Positions 9,446-20,100 of a DNA stretch of 52,003 nucleotides are shown in pieces. The DNA comes from Myroides pelagicus (GTDB lineage Bacteria > Bacteroidota > Bacteroidia > Flavobacteriales > Flavobacteriaceae): contig NZ_WMJY01000017.1 of NCBI RefSeq assembly GCF_009711055.1, forward strand, positions 1 through 52,003. Direction: 5' to 3'. A model generated the notes under the pieces. That model was not told the DNA's origin and searched no databases. It saw only the letters and a list, made by a program, of their open reading frames with translations. Both the position numbers and the translations under genes were made by a program. Within the stretch, counting starts at the first letter, position 1. Every line of letters begins with the position of its first letter.

Positions 9446-12391
9446 CTACTTTACTTCCTCATCTGTCAATTCAAACCCCCAATCTTTTCCTTTCATAGTA
9501 GCAGGAACTCCCTTAACCATCCATACAGGAGCTTGTTTACCCTTTAAGTAATAATCAAAGAACTGTTGCTGACGTATTTGAATATCTTTTCTATTTTGGC
9601 GTTTCATCAAATTGTGTTCATCGTCATTATAGTTAAGCAACCAAGCAGGTTTACCTAAACGACGTAAAGCCATAAACATTTCAATTCCTTGATACCATGG
9701 CACAGCTCCATCCATATCATTATGCATAATAGCTACAGGTGTGCTTACCTTCGTCATATGGAACAAAGGAGAATTCTCAATATATAAATCATATCCTTCC
9801 CACAATGTTTTGCCAATTCTACTTTGCGTACGTTCATATTGGAATTGGCGGCTCATTCCACTCTTCCATCGAATACCTCCGTAAGCAGAAGTCATATTTA
9901 CTACTGGAGCACCAGACCAAGCTGCAGCATACATATCATTCACTGTAATAAGGTGGGCTACTTGATAACCACCCCAACTCTGTCCTTGGATACCAATCTT
10001 CTGTCCATCTACCCAACTGTTTTTCTTCAAGTATTCTACTCCAGAATTGATAAATTCTTCCGCAGACTTCCCAGGGTGCCCATCTTCGTAACTAATATCT
10101 GGTGTGAATACTAAGTATTCATTACTAACATAAAATGGGATATTCAAACGAGATGGCGTTGGTGCAGGAGCTTCATAACGATGTAAATTATCAGATAACT
10201 TCTCGTAAAAATACACAATCATTGGATACTTCTTCGCTGGATCAAAGTTCTCAGGTTTAAATAAAACACCTGTTGCTGGATGACCTTTTGGCGTTGTCCA
10301 ATGCACTAGTTCATTAGTCCCCCAGTTATAATCTACTTGTTGTGTATTTGTATTACTTATCTTAAGCTCTTTATTGAAATCATTAGTCACATATAAGTCA
10401 GAAGATTCTGAAAAAGATCCTTTCAAATAAGCATAAACCTCACTTTCTTTTGCTTTAAACAAAGATTTAAATCCATCATAAGCCTGCATAAACACGACTT
10501 GTGGTTCTTTTGAAGATTTAACCGAAATACGGTAATATCCTGCATCTTTAGTTTTTTCGTTAAAAGCAGCTAAGACTAACACATCTGAACGATCATAAGC
10601 TTTCTTTTCTTTGTCTAGATTTAATAGTTCAAAGCGTACGTGATTTTCACGTCCATAACCTTTCGTAATCATACGAGGGGCTTTATTACTAGATAAGAAG
10701 AACTCCCAAATATCATAACGATCACGTATAAGAACAGACTCATCATTTGCCGTCCATCCTTCTATTCCGTAAGCATATGCATCATCAGGCATATCGAATA
10801 ACTCATCTGCAAAAGAAACTGACAAACCTTTGTTTAACAACTTCTTTGTTTTTGACTTTACGTCATAAGCATACCAGTTTTTTTCTTCACTATTATAATA
10901 GACTACAGCTTTTCCTTTTGGAGAAATACGAGCAGTACCCTTTAGCCCACTAATCACTTCCGTACGCTTTCCAGTCTGTATATCGACAATATAGTAACTT
11001 GTATGCCCTGAAATATCCCATTGCTTCTCTACTCTATACCCAAAATCAGATGATCCAAAAACAATAGAGGCATCTCCCTGATCAACCAAAGACACACGAT
11101 CCATCTGATCATCAGCTAAAGGTACAACTGTACTTCCTTTCGTAAAATCAACAACAGCTAAATAAGATTTCTTCAAATCTTTATCTAAATTAGCTAATTG
11201 CTGTGGTTGTAAATAATCCTCTTTGTAGTGCCAAATATCAAGTATAGCATGGTCTTCTACAACTAAAGTCGTATCCCTAGCAATTGGTCTAGGTGCTATT
11301 CCGATAAACATACGCTTACCATTTTTACTAAATGCTGGCTCATAATTCTCTGAAACCACCCAGTCTGAAGGTATTCCCTTTGACTGATCAGAAATCATAG
11401 GTTTTGCAGGTTTTGGTAACTGAGTATGGTATACAGTATACGTTTTCACTAAAGTCTTCTCCTCATCTTCATTAGCAATAAAGGCTAATTGATTACCCGT
11501 TTCATCAAAACTAAATTTAGTATACTTCCCTTTGCCTTCTAATAAAGTGTACTTCTTTTTACTTTTTAAATCAATAGCAAACACACCAAAAGGACCAGTA
11601 GCTTCTACTATATCTTGATCAGCCCTTGATTCTGCTTTTGTATTATCTTTTGCATCACTATCTGCTATCTCTTCCTCTTTCTTATCGTCATCATCCTTTT
11701 TCTTTGCACTTGGATCTTTAGTTATTACAACTAAATACTGTCCATTCTTATCAAAAAAGTAATCCACTACATCATCATAAGTAACCGTAGAATCAGCTAA
11801 TAAATCTTTTAAGACCAATTTTAAAGGCGTATCTTTATCTGCTTTCTTTTTTGAAGCTTTCTTATCCTTAGCCTTAGCGGTATCCTTTTCTTTTTCCAAT
11901 AAGTACGCTAAGAAATCTCCTTTATCTTCAGGTGTTTTAAAAGATTTCACATTTGCTATTTTATGAACATCACCCGTTTTCAGATTAAAAATACCTAAAG
12001 AATCTTTTGCGATTTCATCTTCTTTTTTCTTTTTAATCTTTACTGCTTTCAAATCAGCATAGGTAGGACGTATAGAAACGACAGCAAAATTAGAACTCCC
12101 TGTAAATACAGGTTTTTCACCTCTATCTACTTTTAATTCTTGTTTACCATCAATTGTTTTAAAATAGACTGTTTTATCACCTTCTTGAGGTTTAACTTGA
12201 TACATGATCCACTGTCCATCATTTGTAATGGCTTTCTCACCGATAGACTCCCAACTATCATAAACAGAATGATCTAATGGTTTTTTTTGAGCATGTAATG
12301 ATAAAGTACTCATTGCTAGTAAAGCAAACCCTAGATTTTTAAAGAAGCTAGTATTTTCCCTACTTGAGTAGGTTGGTTTTGTTTGTTTCAT
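9446..12391 (-). CDS. Exported S9 prolyl-oligopeptidase-family peptidase
   Basis: A 981-residue serine peptidase. Residues 1-35 are a signal peptide (hydrophobic stretch GFALLAMSTL, ending SLHAQ), giving a periplasmic or exported enzyme. A long beta-propeller precedes the C-terminal hydrolase domain with Ser805 (GQSWGGYQ), Asp894 (HNDMDGAVPW) and His926 (NDDEHNL). Two highly charged low-complexity inserts, K/D-rich (KKASKKKADKD and KKKDDDDKKEEE), lie at about residues 165-245 within the propeller and make it longer than usual. It is monocistronic with its own terminator. Likely role: hydrolysis of proline-containing or other oligopeptides in the envelope. A dipeptidyl-peptidase specificity cannot be proved from sequence alone. 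Confidence 0.92.
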   Translation of the reverse strand: MKQTKPTYSSRENTSFFKNLGFALLAMSTLSLHAQKKPLDHSVYDSWESIGEKAITNDGQWIMYQVKPQEGDKTVYFKTIDGKQELKVDRGEKPVFTGSSNFAVVSIRPTYADLKAVKIKKKKEDEIAKDSLGIFNLKTGDVHKIANVKSFKTPEDKGDFLAYLLEKEKDTAKAKDKKASKKKADKDTPLKLVLKDLLADSTVTYDDVVDYFFDKNGQYLVVITKDPSAKKKDDDDKKEEEIADSDAKDNTKAESRADQDIVEATGPFGVFAIDLKSKKKYTLLEGKGKYTKFSFDETGNQLAFIANEDEEKTLVKTYTVYHTQLPKPAKPMISDQSKGIPSDWVVSENYEPAFSKNGKRMFIGIAPRPIARDTTLVVEDHAILDIWHYKEDYLQPQQLANLDKDLKKSYLAVVDFTKGSTVVPLADDQMDRVSLVDQGDASIVFGSSDFGYRVEKQWDISGHTSYYIVDIQTGKRTEVISGLKGTARISPKGKAVVYYNSEEKNWYAYDVKSKTKKLLNKGLSVSFADELFDMPDDAYAYGIEGWTANDESVLIRDRYDIWEFFLSSNKAPRMITKGYGRENHVRFELLNLDKEKKAYDRSDVLVLAAFNEKTKDAGYYRISVKSSKEPQVVFMQAYDGFKSLFKAKESEVYAYLKGSFSESSDLYVTNDFNKELKISNTNTQQVDYNWGTNELVHWTTPKGHPATGVLFKPENFDPAKKYPMIVYFYEKLSDNLHRYEAPAPTPSRLNIPFYVSNEYLVFTPDISYEDGHPGKSAEEFINSGVEYLKKNSWVDGQKIGIQGQSWGGYQVAHLITVNDMYAAAWSGAPVVNMTSAYGGIRWKSGMSRQFQYERTQSRIGKTLWEGYDLYIENSPLFHMTKVSTPVAIMHNDMDGAVPWYQGIEMFMALRRLGKPAWLLNYNDDEHNLMKRQNRKDIQIRQQQFFDYYLKGKQAPVWMVKGVPATMKGKDWGFELTDEEVK

Positions 12392-12494
12392 TATGTTAAG
12401 GTTGTTATTAAGCTTGGAAAGATACCGTATTTCCTTATATATGTCAAGTTATACACTAATTCCAACAGATAAATACATGAAATTTTAAATACGC

Positions 12495-12530
12495 AAAAGG
12501 CCCAATGAAATAACTATCATTGGGCCTTTT
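12495..12530 (-). terminator. Terminator after the 110-aa gene
   Basis: Hairpin AAAAGGCCCAATGA ... TCATTGGGCCTTTT. It lies 3' of the minus-strand gene ending at 12569 and ahead of the S9 gene. Confidence 0.9.
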
Positions 12531-12568
12531 AATTATGTCTTTATTATTTCTTTATTCAATCAAATAAC

Positions 12569-12901
12569 TTAGCTTCTTAAAGAAGCAATAAACTTTTCTA
12601 CATCGGCATCAAAGGTTGTTTCTTGAATTAACTCTAAAGCAAGCTTAGTCATTTTATTAAAGTGAACTTTTGAAAAGCTTCTTCCACCAAAGCTATCTCT
12701 ACAAAAATCTCCAATTATACCAAATACGCCATTCACCTCTTCCATCGTCACTTCCTTCTGATTAGCATAGCGTCCTCTTAATACAGCAGCGCCAACATAA
12801 GCGCCAATTTTGACTACTAATTCAGTATCTAATATCTCTTTCTTATCTGCTAAGTAAAACAATTCGTCTAAATTATGATGTATTAGCGTTTGTATATCCA
12901 T
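12569..12901 (-). CDS. Hypothetical protein, 110 aa
   Basis: A soluble, mostly helical 110-residue protein (MDIQTLIHHNLDELFYLADK ...). It has no signal peptide, membrane segment or recognisable motif. It has its own terminator and lies about 165 bp downstream of the sigma-54 regulator gene, which is separated by another terminator, so it is probably transcribed alone. I do not recognise a family. It has the look of a conserved single-domain protein. Confidence 0.7.
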   Translation of the reverse strand: MDIQTLIHHNLDELFYLADKKEILDTELVVKIGAYVGAAVLRGRYANQKEVTMEEVNGVFGIIGDFCRDSFGGRSFSKVHFNKMTKLALELIQETTFDADVEKFIASLRS

Positions 12902-13016
12902 AATTACCTAATCTAATTTATGCAAAGGTAAAAAGAAAATGAGATACTTTACCTATCCTAATATCGAAACACTTGAACAGAAGAACTAATCTTATGATTA
13001 CCTTTTCATTATAACT

Positions 13017-13054
13017 AAAAAAGGCATTAATCCTTACAGAAGTAATGCCTTTTC
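13017..13054 (-). terminator. Terminator of the sigma-54 response regulator
   Basis: Stem AAGGCATTA/TAATGCCTT with a T run on the minus-strand side, about 14 bp after the stop codon at 13068. Confidence 0.88.
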
Positions 13055-13067
13055 AATAATTTATTAT

Positions 13068-14459
13068 TTACAACTCGATATTGTATAATTTCATTTTATT
13101 ATAAAGTGTCTTTCGGTCTATACCTAAAACTTGAGCTGCTTTTGTTTTATTAAACTTAACCTTCTCCAAAGCCGTACGAATCGCTTGTTCTTCATTTTTA
13201 GAAGAAAACAACTTTAGATCCTCTTCATCAACCACCGTTCTATCTTTAAGCGTAGTTTGCATTCTTGGTGATAGAATCTCTTGTGGTAATACCTGAACCT
13301 CAACCACATCACCTCTTGTCAAAAGAACAGAACGCTTAATAATGTTTTTCATCTCACGAAGGTTACCAGGCCAATCATAAGTTAGAAACACACGTTCCAC
13401 TTCAGATGAAAACTTACCTACTTGTTTCTCTAATTCTGTATTAGACGTTTTCAAAAAATAATTGGCAAACATCAATATATCTTCTCCTCGATCTGCCAAT
13501 TTCGGAGCAACAATTCCAAACTCATTAAGACGATGATAAAGATCTTCTCTGAACTCCCCTTCCTGAACAGCCTTCGGTAAATCTTCATTAGTAGCCGCTA
13601 TTACACGAATATCTACATCAATCTCAATACTGCTTCCTACAGGTTTCACTTTTCTTTCTTGAAGTGCACGTAAAAGTTGCACTTGAACTTCATAAGATAA
13701 ATTACCTACCTCATCCAAGAAGATAGTACCTCCATTCGCTGCTTCGAAGTGACCTACTTTATCTGTTACTGCCCCTGTAAAAGAACCTTTAATATGCCCA
13801 AAGAATTCACTAGAAGCTAAATCTTTAGGAATAGCACCACAATCAACTGCAATATAAGGTTTGTCCTTGCGCTTACTATTCAAATGAATTGAATGTGCAA
13901 TATGTTCTTTACCTGTTCCACTATCACCGATAATTAGTACGGACATATTAGTAGGAGCGACTAATTCAATATATTCGTTTAATTGCTTAGAAACATTACT
14001 ACTGCCTTTCACATAATCATCACCATCAGAAGGTGAGGAAGATTTTGTTTGTGTATTAGAAGAAGAATAATTGCTCGATTGTACTGTCTTAGCTTCCCGT
14101 TTCTCTAACGCTTGATTGATCGTCATGATGATCTCATCAGGGTTGATTGGTTTGGCAACATAATCAAATGCTCCTAATTTCATAGCATTTACAGCAGTTT
14201 TGATTTCTGTATAACCAGTCATTAAAATTACTTGCGTAGTCGGACAAGCTTTTTTGATATACTTCAATAATTCGATACCATCACTATCTGGTAATCTCAC
14301 ATCTGTCAATACAATATCAAAACACTCTTTATCTATCAACTGCTGCGCTTCCTGACTATTAAAAGCATTAGCTACACTATATCCTCTTTTTCCCAAAAAA
14401 GTCTTTAGCATTTCGCAGAAAGGAACATCATCATCTATTACAAGAATCTTCTGACTCAT
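13068..14459 (-). CDS. NtrC-family sigma-54-dependent response regulator
   Basis: 463 residues with three domains: receiver (1-118; phosphoacceptor Asp53 in VLTDVR, Lys103 in VAKP), AAA+ sigma-54 activation domain (about 150-385; Walker A GDSGTGKE at 178-185, Walker B FLDE with Asp249/Glu250), and a Fis-type HTH (about 421-463; NKTKAAQVLGIDRKTLYNKM). The sigma-54-contacting loop reads GSFTGA instead of GAFTGA. A poly-Ser/Thr linker (about 125-148) joins receiver and AAA+. No histidine kinase is adjacent, so its partner is encoded elsewhere. Targets unknown. Atypical spacing or sigma-54 sites nearby were not seen. Confidence 0.95.
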   Translation of the reverse strand: MSQKILVIDDDVPFCEMLKTFLGKRGYSVANAFNSQEAQQLIDKECFDIVLTDVRLPDSDGIELLKYIKKACPTTQVILMTGYTEIKTAVNAMKLGAFDYVAKPINPDEIIMTINQALEKREAKTVQSSNYSSSNTQTKSSSPSDGDDYVKGSSNVSKQLNEYIELVAPTNMSVLIIGDSGTGKEHIAHSIHLNSKRKDKPYIAVDCGAIPKDLASSEFFGHIKGSFTGAVTDKVGHFEAANGGTIFLDEVGNLSYEVQVQLLRALQERKVKPVGSSIEIDVDIRVIAATNEDLPKAVQEGEFREDLYHRLNEFGIVAPKLADRGEDILMFANYFLKTSNTELEKQVGKFSSEVERVFLTYDWPGNLREMKNIIKRSVLLTRGDVVEVQVLPQEILSPRMQTTLKDRTVVDEEDLKLFSSKNEEQAIRTALEKVKFNKTKAAQVLGIDRKTLYNKMKLYNIEL

Positions 14460-14871
14460 ATTAATTTGTTTTACGTGGTAATCGCAAAAATAGCATTTTT
14501 ATTGCATACAAACTATAACCAAATCAAATAACCTCTATAAACGATAAAAGGGAGCTATTGCTCCCTACTTACCTGAAGATTTCTCTTCTTCACCTTACTA
14601 ACGATCTATTTGCTACTATTAAAAGCAGCATAACTCTTTTTAAACAAACACTTAAATTTTCTTTTTCTTAGCAAGACTTTCGTCTAATTTATTATAACAC
14701 CTTATACTAATTATACTGTAAAAATCATGCCATGATAAACAAACTATCTAACAAAAATATAAAACACCTATTTACAAACACTTACACATATACTATTTTA
14801 GTATAATAAAATACTTTAAGAGAAATCCACAATTATTCCACAGTTTTAAATGTAGAATAATTCCACAATAT
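14460..14871. other. Gene-free gap upstream of the response regulator, with possible long 3' UTR or small RNA
   Basis: 410 bp without a credible ORF. A minus-strand terminator-like hairpin at 14545-14566 lies about 305 bp after the tamL stop, so the intervening DNA is either a long tamL 3' UTR, a small RNA, or the regulator's promoter region. Near the tamL stop (14828-14875) there are imperfect direct and inverted copies of AATTATTCCACA. Confidence 0.5.
14545..14566 (-). terminator. Terminator-like hairpin between tamL and the response regulator
   Basis: Minus strand reads GGGAGC-aat-AGCTCCC followed by TTTTAT. It is about 305 bp downstream of the tamL stop codon. Confidence 0.65.
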
Positions 14872-17181
14872 TTAGAATGGATACCCAATTGCAAAGTTCA
14901 ACATCAAGTTATCTTTACGCCATTGACGATCACCTAAGCGAATATCATCAATCACCCAACGACTACCTTCCTCGTAATACGGAACACGAAGTGGAAATGC
15001 TAAATCAAAACGCACCACTAAAAAGGTTATGTCAAAGCGAAGTCCTAAACCTGCTCCCATAGCAAATTCCTTATAAAAGTCTCCACTAAACTTTCCTCCT
15101 GGTCTATCTGACACTTCGCTTAAGTTCCATACATTTCCTGCATCCACGAATAAAGCACCGTGTATAATACTAATTAATTTCTTTCTATATTCTAAATTCA
15201 TTTCAATCAAAACATCACCTGATTGATCTGGTATAAAGTTCGAATCTATAGATCTTGGGTCAAAAGAACCAGGACCTAATGTTCTTGCTCTAAATGCTCT
15301 AACGCTATTTGATCCCCCTACATAAAACTGCTTCGTGTAAGGCATCGCTGTTGAATTACCATAAGCATAACCTACTCCAGCATGAATACGACTAACAAAC
15401 TGACTGGTACGGCCTAACTTTAAGTAATGACGAAAATCATGCTCCGTTTTTATGTACTGACTAAAAGGAACTCCTAAAATGGTTTTCTCTTTCTCCTTAT
15501 TTACATCAGCCCCCATCACTAATCCTGTAATATTTCCTGAGAAATCCAACGAACCTCTATAGTAAAATGTATGAGTCTTATGTTGCTTCATTGTATTAGT
15601 GAACGTAAATGTATAAGTTGGTCCAAAAATCAACTGTTTGTCCAATACACGTTCTAATGAAGGATTCCCCTTTGCATACTCCTGATACAAAGCAGTAACA
15701 TTATTAGGGCTTACATAATTTGTTTCCAACACATTAAACTGGTGATCAATTGTAGTACTTTGTTTCCACAAATATCCCCAAGACGCCTTAAATGAATTTA
15801 AAGAATACAACTTACTACGCTGAAGAAACTCATATCCCACTGTTGTTTTTGTTTTTGGAATATGCCCCGTCAAAGGATTAAAATCAATTGGTGCTATCAA
15901 TCTAGGCCAAGTAAGACTTGCTTCTAATCCGGCTTTATATACATTATATCCATTATTTCTAGCTGAACTTTGAAAGTCCGCACCCCCATAAGCTGATACA
16001 GAAAACAATTCAGCACCTTTAAAGAAATTCTTATTACTCCAATTTACATTTAACTCTGCGCCATTATAGCTTGCTGAATTTGTTTTACCCAATAGCTCCA
16101 CCCGAATCGCTTTTGGATTATCTGGCGTCAGAAAGTAATAAGCATCTAGTTTATTATTGATTGAATCAGAAATTTCAAATGAATTCTTCACAAACTTAAA
16201 CACACCTAAATTAACTAAACGATTCAGTGATAAGTTATGATCATTTCGATTATATGTCTCCCCTTTCTCTAAATAAATTGTACGATCATAAATTGATGAT
16301 TTAAACTTGCCCTTAGGATCTACAATAGTCATTCCGTTGTACTGGTCAGCAGAATCAATTCCTTTCATATAGTCACCATCCGAAATGTTATAATCTGCAA
16401 ACACATATACTTTGTCAATCGTATAAGCTTTCAAAGCAGGCTTAGGTGCGTCATCTTTAACTTTAACGAATAGATCAACCTTGTGATTACCTACTGTACT
16501 ATCCACTTGCACTAAAAGGTTATTAGGACTGAAATAGTAATAACCTTTATTCTTTACATAATTATCAAAGCGTACTCGTTCTTCTTTGATATCATCTAAG
16601 TTATAAGCTTTCCCTTTCTTTAATCTTGTCCAGTTTTTAGCATCATAAATTAATTGTTGCAAAGGTGTTGAATCGTTCAAAAAAGTTACCTCATTAATCT
16701 TGTACTGCTCTCCTGGTGTAACGTGATAACGCACCCCTTTCTTCTTATCTGCTGTTTTTAAAGTATCACTTTCGATTGTTACATTAAAAAAGCCGTGGTT
16801 TTCCAAACGATTAGTTAGTATTGCACTATTGTACTCTAAGTCAACTTGACTAAACAACACAGGAGCCTCACCAAGCTTATTGCGCATCCACCTTCTCAAT
16901 TTACTTGTCTTCTCAGGATTACCAGCCATGTTATACAAAGCTAAATTCGGATACACACCCAATACACGTGTATTGGGTACGGGACGCAATAAATCATTAA
17001 GAGCTAGCTTCATTTCCTCTTTGTGCTTTTTAGACAGTGAATCACTATCTATAACAATGTCTGGTCCTACATAAAGTTCTTCCCCTTCTTTTAAATAACG
17101 AGTACTACTACAAGAATTCAGTGTGAACCCTATTATTCCTAATGCAATTGCACTTAAAATATCTTTACTTCTCACTTTCAT
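14872..17181 (-). CDS. tamL: TamL-type Omp85/BamA-family outer-membrane lipoprotein
   Basis: 769 residues. A lipoprotein signal with lipobox LNSC (Cys24) precedes POTRA-like domains (about 35-360) and a C-terminal 16-strand Omp85 barrel. The barrel contains the usual surface-antigen features (GGSNSVRAFRARTLGPGS near 620-640, and a C-terminal strand ending NFAIGYPF with terminal Phe). The lipid anchor on an Omp85 protein is the known hallmark of the Bacteroidota TamL. Its start codon lies inside the 3' end of tamB (17-bp overlap), indicating translational coupling and joint function. Role: with TamB, insertion of proteins or transport of lipids at the outer membrane. The precise cargo is not inferable here. 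Confidence 0.92.
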   Translation of the reverse strand: MKVRSKDILSAIALGIIGFTLNSCSSTRYLKEGEELYVGPDIVIDSDSLSKKHKEEMKLALNDLLRPVPNTRVLGVYPNLALYNMAGNPEKTSKLRRWMRNKLGEAPVLFSQVDLEYNSAILTNRLENHGFFNVTIESDTLKTADKKKGVRYHVTPGEQYKINEVTFLNDSTPLQQLIYDAKNWTRLKKGKAYNLDDIKEERVRFDNYVKNKGYYYFSPNNLLVQVDSTVGNHKVDLFVKVKDDAPKPALKAYTIDKVYVFADYNISDGDYMKGIDSADQYNGMTIVDPKGKFKSSIYDRTIYLEKGETYNRNDHNLSLNRLVNLGVFKFVKNSFEISDSINNKLDAYYFLTPDNPKAIRVELLGKTNSASYNGAELNVNWSNKNFFKGAELFSVSAYGGADFQSSARNNGYNVYKAGLEASLTWPRLIAPIDFNPLTGHIPKTKTTVGYEFLQRSKLYSLNSFKASWGYLWKQSTTIDHQFNVLETNYVSPNNVTALYQEYAKGNPSLERVLDKQLIFGPTYTFTFTNTMKQHKTHTFYYRGSLDFSGNITGLVMGADVNKEKEKTILGVPFSQYIKTEHDFRHYLKLGRTSQFVSRIHAGVGYAYGNSTAMPYTKQFYVGGSNSVRAFRARTLGPGSFDPRSIDSNFIPDQSGDVLIEMNLEYRKKLISIIHGALFVDAGNVWNLSEVSDRPGGKFSGDFYKEFAMGAGLGLRFDITFLVVRFDLAFPLRVPYYEEGSRWVIDDIRLGDRQWRKDNLMLNFAIGYPF

Positions 17182-20100
17182 CTTTTAACTGTCTTTTTAA
17201 TTCTTTTTTATCTCTAGAACGTTCAAATAGTTCTCTAAACTTATCATAACTCATCGTAATAATAAAACCTACTCCTGTCTCCACCACTTGCCCTTGCAAA
17301 GCAACTTCATATTGGTTTTTTCTATAAACACGCATTAAGTAACGTCCGTCTTTTGACAAAGTATATTCTAATTCAATATCCCCAGCGATATTAGTAGCCT
17401 GCTCGTTTTGACGCTGACTTCCTTCGACCTCAAAACTACTACCCACCGTTACTTTCAAACGATCAGAAAACAAACGCTTAGAAACAGCTATATTTAAATC
17501 TGTACGATTCTCTCTTGAACCACTCGAAAAATCCTCACTTGACTCCAAGTTAAAGTTTAATTCAACTCCTTTAATCAACGAACTAGCTAAATTGTTTAAT
17601 TGATCTGACAATAGTCGATTTACACTTTGTCTTGCTATTGCCCCTGCTGTCATACCACCAGCACTACTCTCAAATGGATTCTCTCCTATAAATCGATTCA
17701 ATAGTAATAAAGCAAATACCTGTTTGTTCAACTCAGACTCATTTGCTCTCAATTGTGTCAATTTATTCTTAGTGTCATTAATCACATCACCTGTAGCAGA
17801 TGTTACTCCTTCTTTTAACTTTATGTCAAAGGACAACTCTGGCTCTAACAACTCCCCTTTCATCTTTAATAAAGCTTGAAATGGTATTTTCTGTTTATAT
17901 TGATTCTGTTGTGTAGGAGAAAGTGTAGCTAACTGATTTTGCAATAAATCTATAGGAGCTGTACTCACTTCATAGATTGCTGTTAAATCTAATATTGCAT
18001 CTGTTGGTTCTCCTGCAAATACAATAGAACTTCCCTTTTGCACTTCAAACTTTCGCTTCATCATATTGAAAGACAAGTCATACGAACCTTCTCTAAACTC
18101 ATATCTTCCCGTCAAGTTGACTTTACCAGAAGGATCTATCCCTCCCATGATTTCTCCTTCTCCTTTTAAAATCAATTTATCTCCACTCTGCTTATCCATC
18201 AACATTGTAAATGTTGCATCTTTATCTACTTTAATAGCAAGAGATACATCTAATCCTTTTATCTGTGAGTTATTTAGCTCCTCTTGTAGTTTCTTTAATT
18301 CTGCTGCTTGTAAACTCTCTTGATCGATAAACTCAACTATTCCCTCTCTATCTGCAATAGAAGGATCTTCTTGAGGCATTACAACAGTTAGATTAGTCTT
18401 TTTACCTACCTCAATACTTCCATTAACAATTGGCTTATCCATATTACCCTTAATTTGAATATTGGAATCAAAAACTAAAGTTCCATAAACTAAGTCATTA
18501 TCTTTCGCTGTAGAATTTATCGCTTGAAAATCCACTGCATTAATTCCTAGATCAAAAGCAAAATCTTGATAATTCTTCGTCAAAACAGCACCGTTTACTA
18601 CAAGTAAGTTTCCATTACTATCGGTAATACTAAACTTATCAAACTCAACACCTTTATCTGTAAAGGCAATAGTTTCATTTATTTTTCGAAAATCAGCATT
18701 GATGGGTTCTACATGAAATCCAACATTATTCATTTTAAAGTCTCCTAAAACACTCGGCTTGTCAAACTTTCCTCCAATCGCGATATCTCCAGAAAAATAC
18801 CCCTCAGAACCTGAAATACTATTCATTGTAAAACGCTCTAATGCACTCATTTGCAATTGATCAATAACTACATTCATTTCTATTGAACCCTCTTCGACAT
18901 CCGCACTTCCATTCAGTGATACGCGATTTGGCCCTCCTTCTAATACAACGTTAGCTAAATATTTGCTCAATGATTCATTACTCACTCCTATATGCAAATT
19001 ACCTATTAAAACCTCCATAGCATGTAAGTGACTTATATCAATATCTGAAACAAAGCGAAAATCTGAAGATAATTCCTCAAAATCAAGTGAACCGTTAATC
19101 AATCCACTTGCCAATAGTTTATCATTCTTCGCCATCTTCGTCAAAGATTCAATACTAAAATTATTAAAACCTATATGTAATGGACTGTTACCTATTTCTT
19201 CTTTAGATTCCACAACAATTCCTCCTGCATCATTGGATAATGCCAAATCCTTGACATAAATACCCTCTGCACCTACCACGATTCGGTTATCCGACGATAC
19301 CTCCCACTGGTCATAGTCTAACATAAAGCCATCTTTGCGCAAACGTGAAACTAGCACATTGTCTATCGTCTCAAGCTCACCAGCAATGATATAACAATTC
19401 ACATCTTGCTTATCTTTCAAGTTGAAGTCGTATGTAAGTTTATTGTCCTTTGCACGTCCATGAAGACTTAGTCTTCTCAAACGAACACTTTCATTAGCGA
19501 TACTACCTATTCCGAAACTATATGTAAGTGCATCATTATTAGGAACAACATTCATCTGAACTCCCTCTATCTTACTTCCTCCATAAACTAAATTACTAAT
19601 TTCCCCATTTAAACTAAGATAGTCTGTCACTTGATCATATTTACCAGATATATGGATAGGCTCTAATACTTTCAAGTTTGGTAACATTGAAGTATACACT
19701 TTATCATACTTCACTTTTAAGTCATAAACAAAAGACTGATTCTCTTTATTTAGCGTTTTTTGTGTATCCTCTTCAGACTTAATTGATTTAAAATAATACG
19801 CTAATGTACCCTTTAAAGCATTGCCTAACTGTGGTAGTCGATAATCTCCTGTCATATCGAAATCAATAATTTGTGAGGACAAATTCATTTTTCGATAGTT
19901 GGGCTTAGCTACGGCAATAAAATCAATTGGTTTTAGACTAAACTTGCGACTTGCACTTGCAAAAGCAAAATCGCGAATTTGAAACTTACCAGACAAACTA
20001 TCTGGTAAAATATTATCCATTTGTACATCTACAACAGTCGTCAATCTACTAAATTCATCACTCAATTTTAATTGATACAAATCGACATTTTGTACATTGG

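Noticed and set aside
14821..14875. DnaA boxes or a replication origin near AATTATTCCACA repeats
   Set aside because: The units differ from TTATNCACA in length, and no dnaA, dnaN or gidA context exists.
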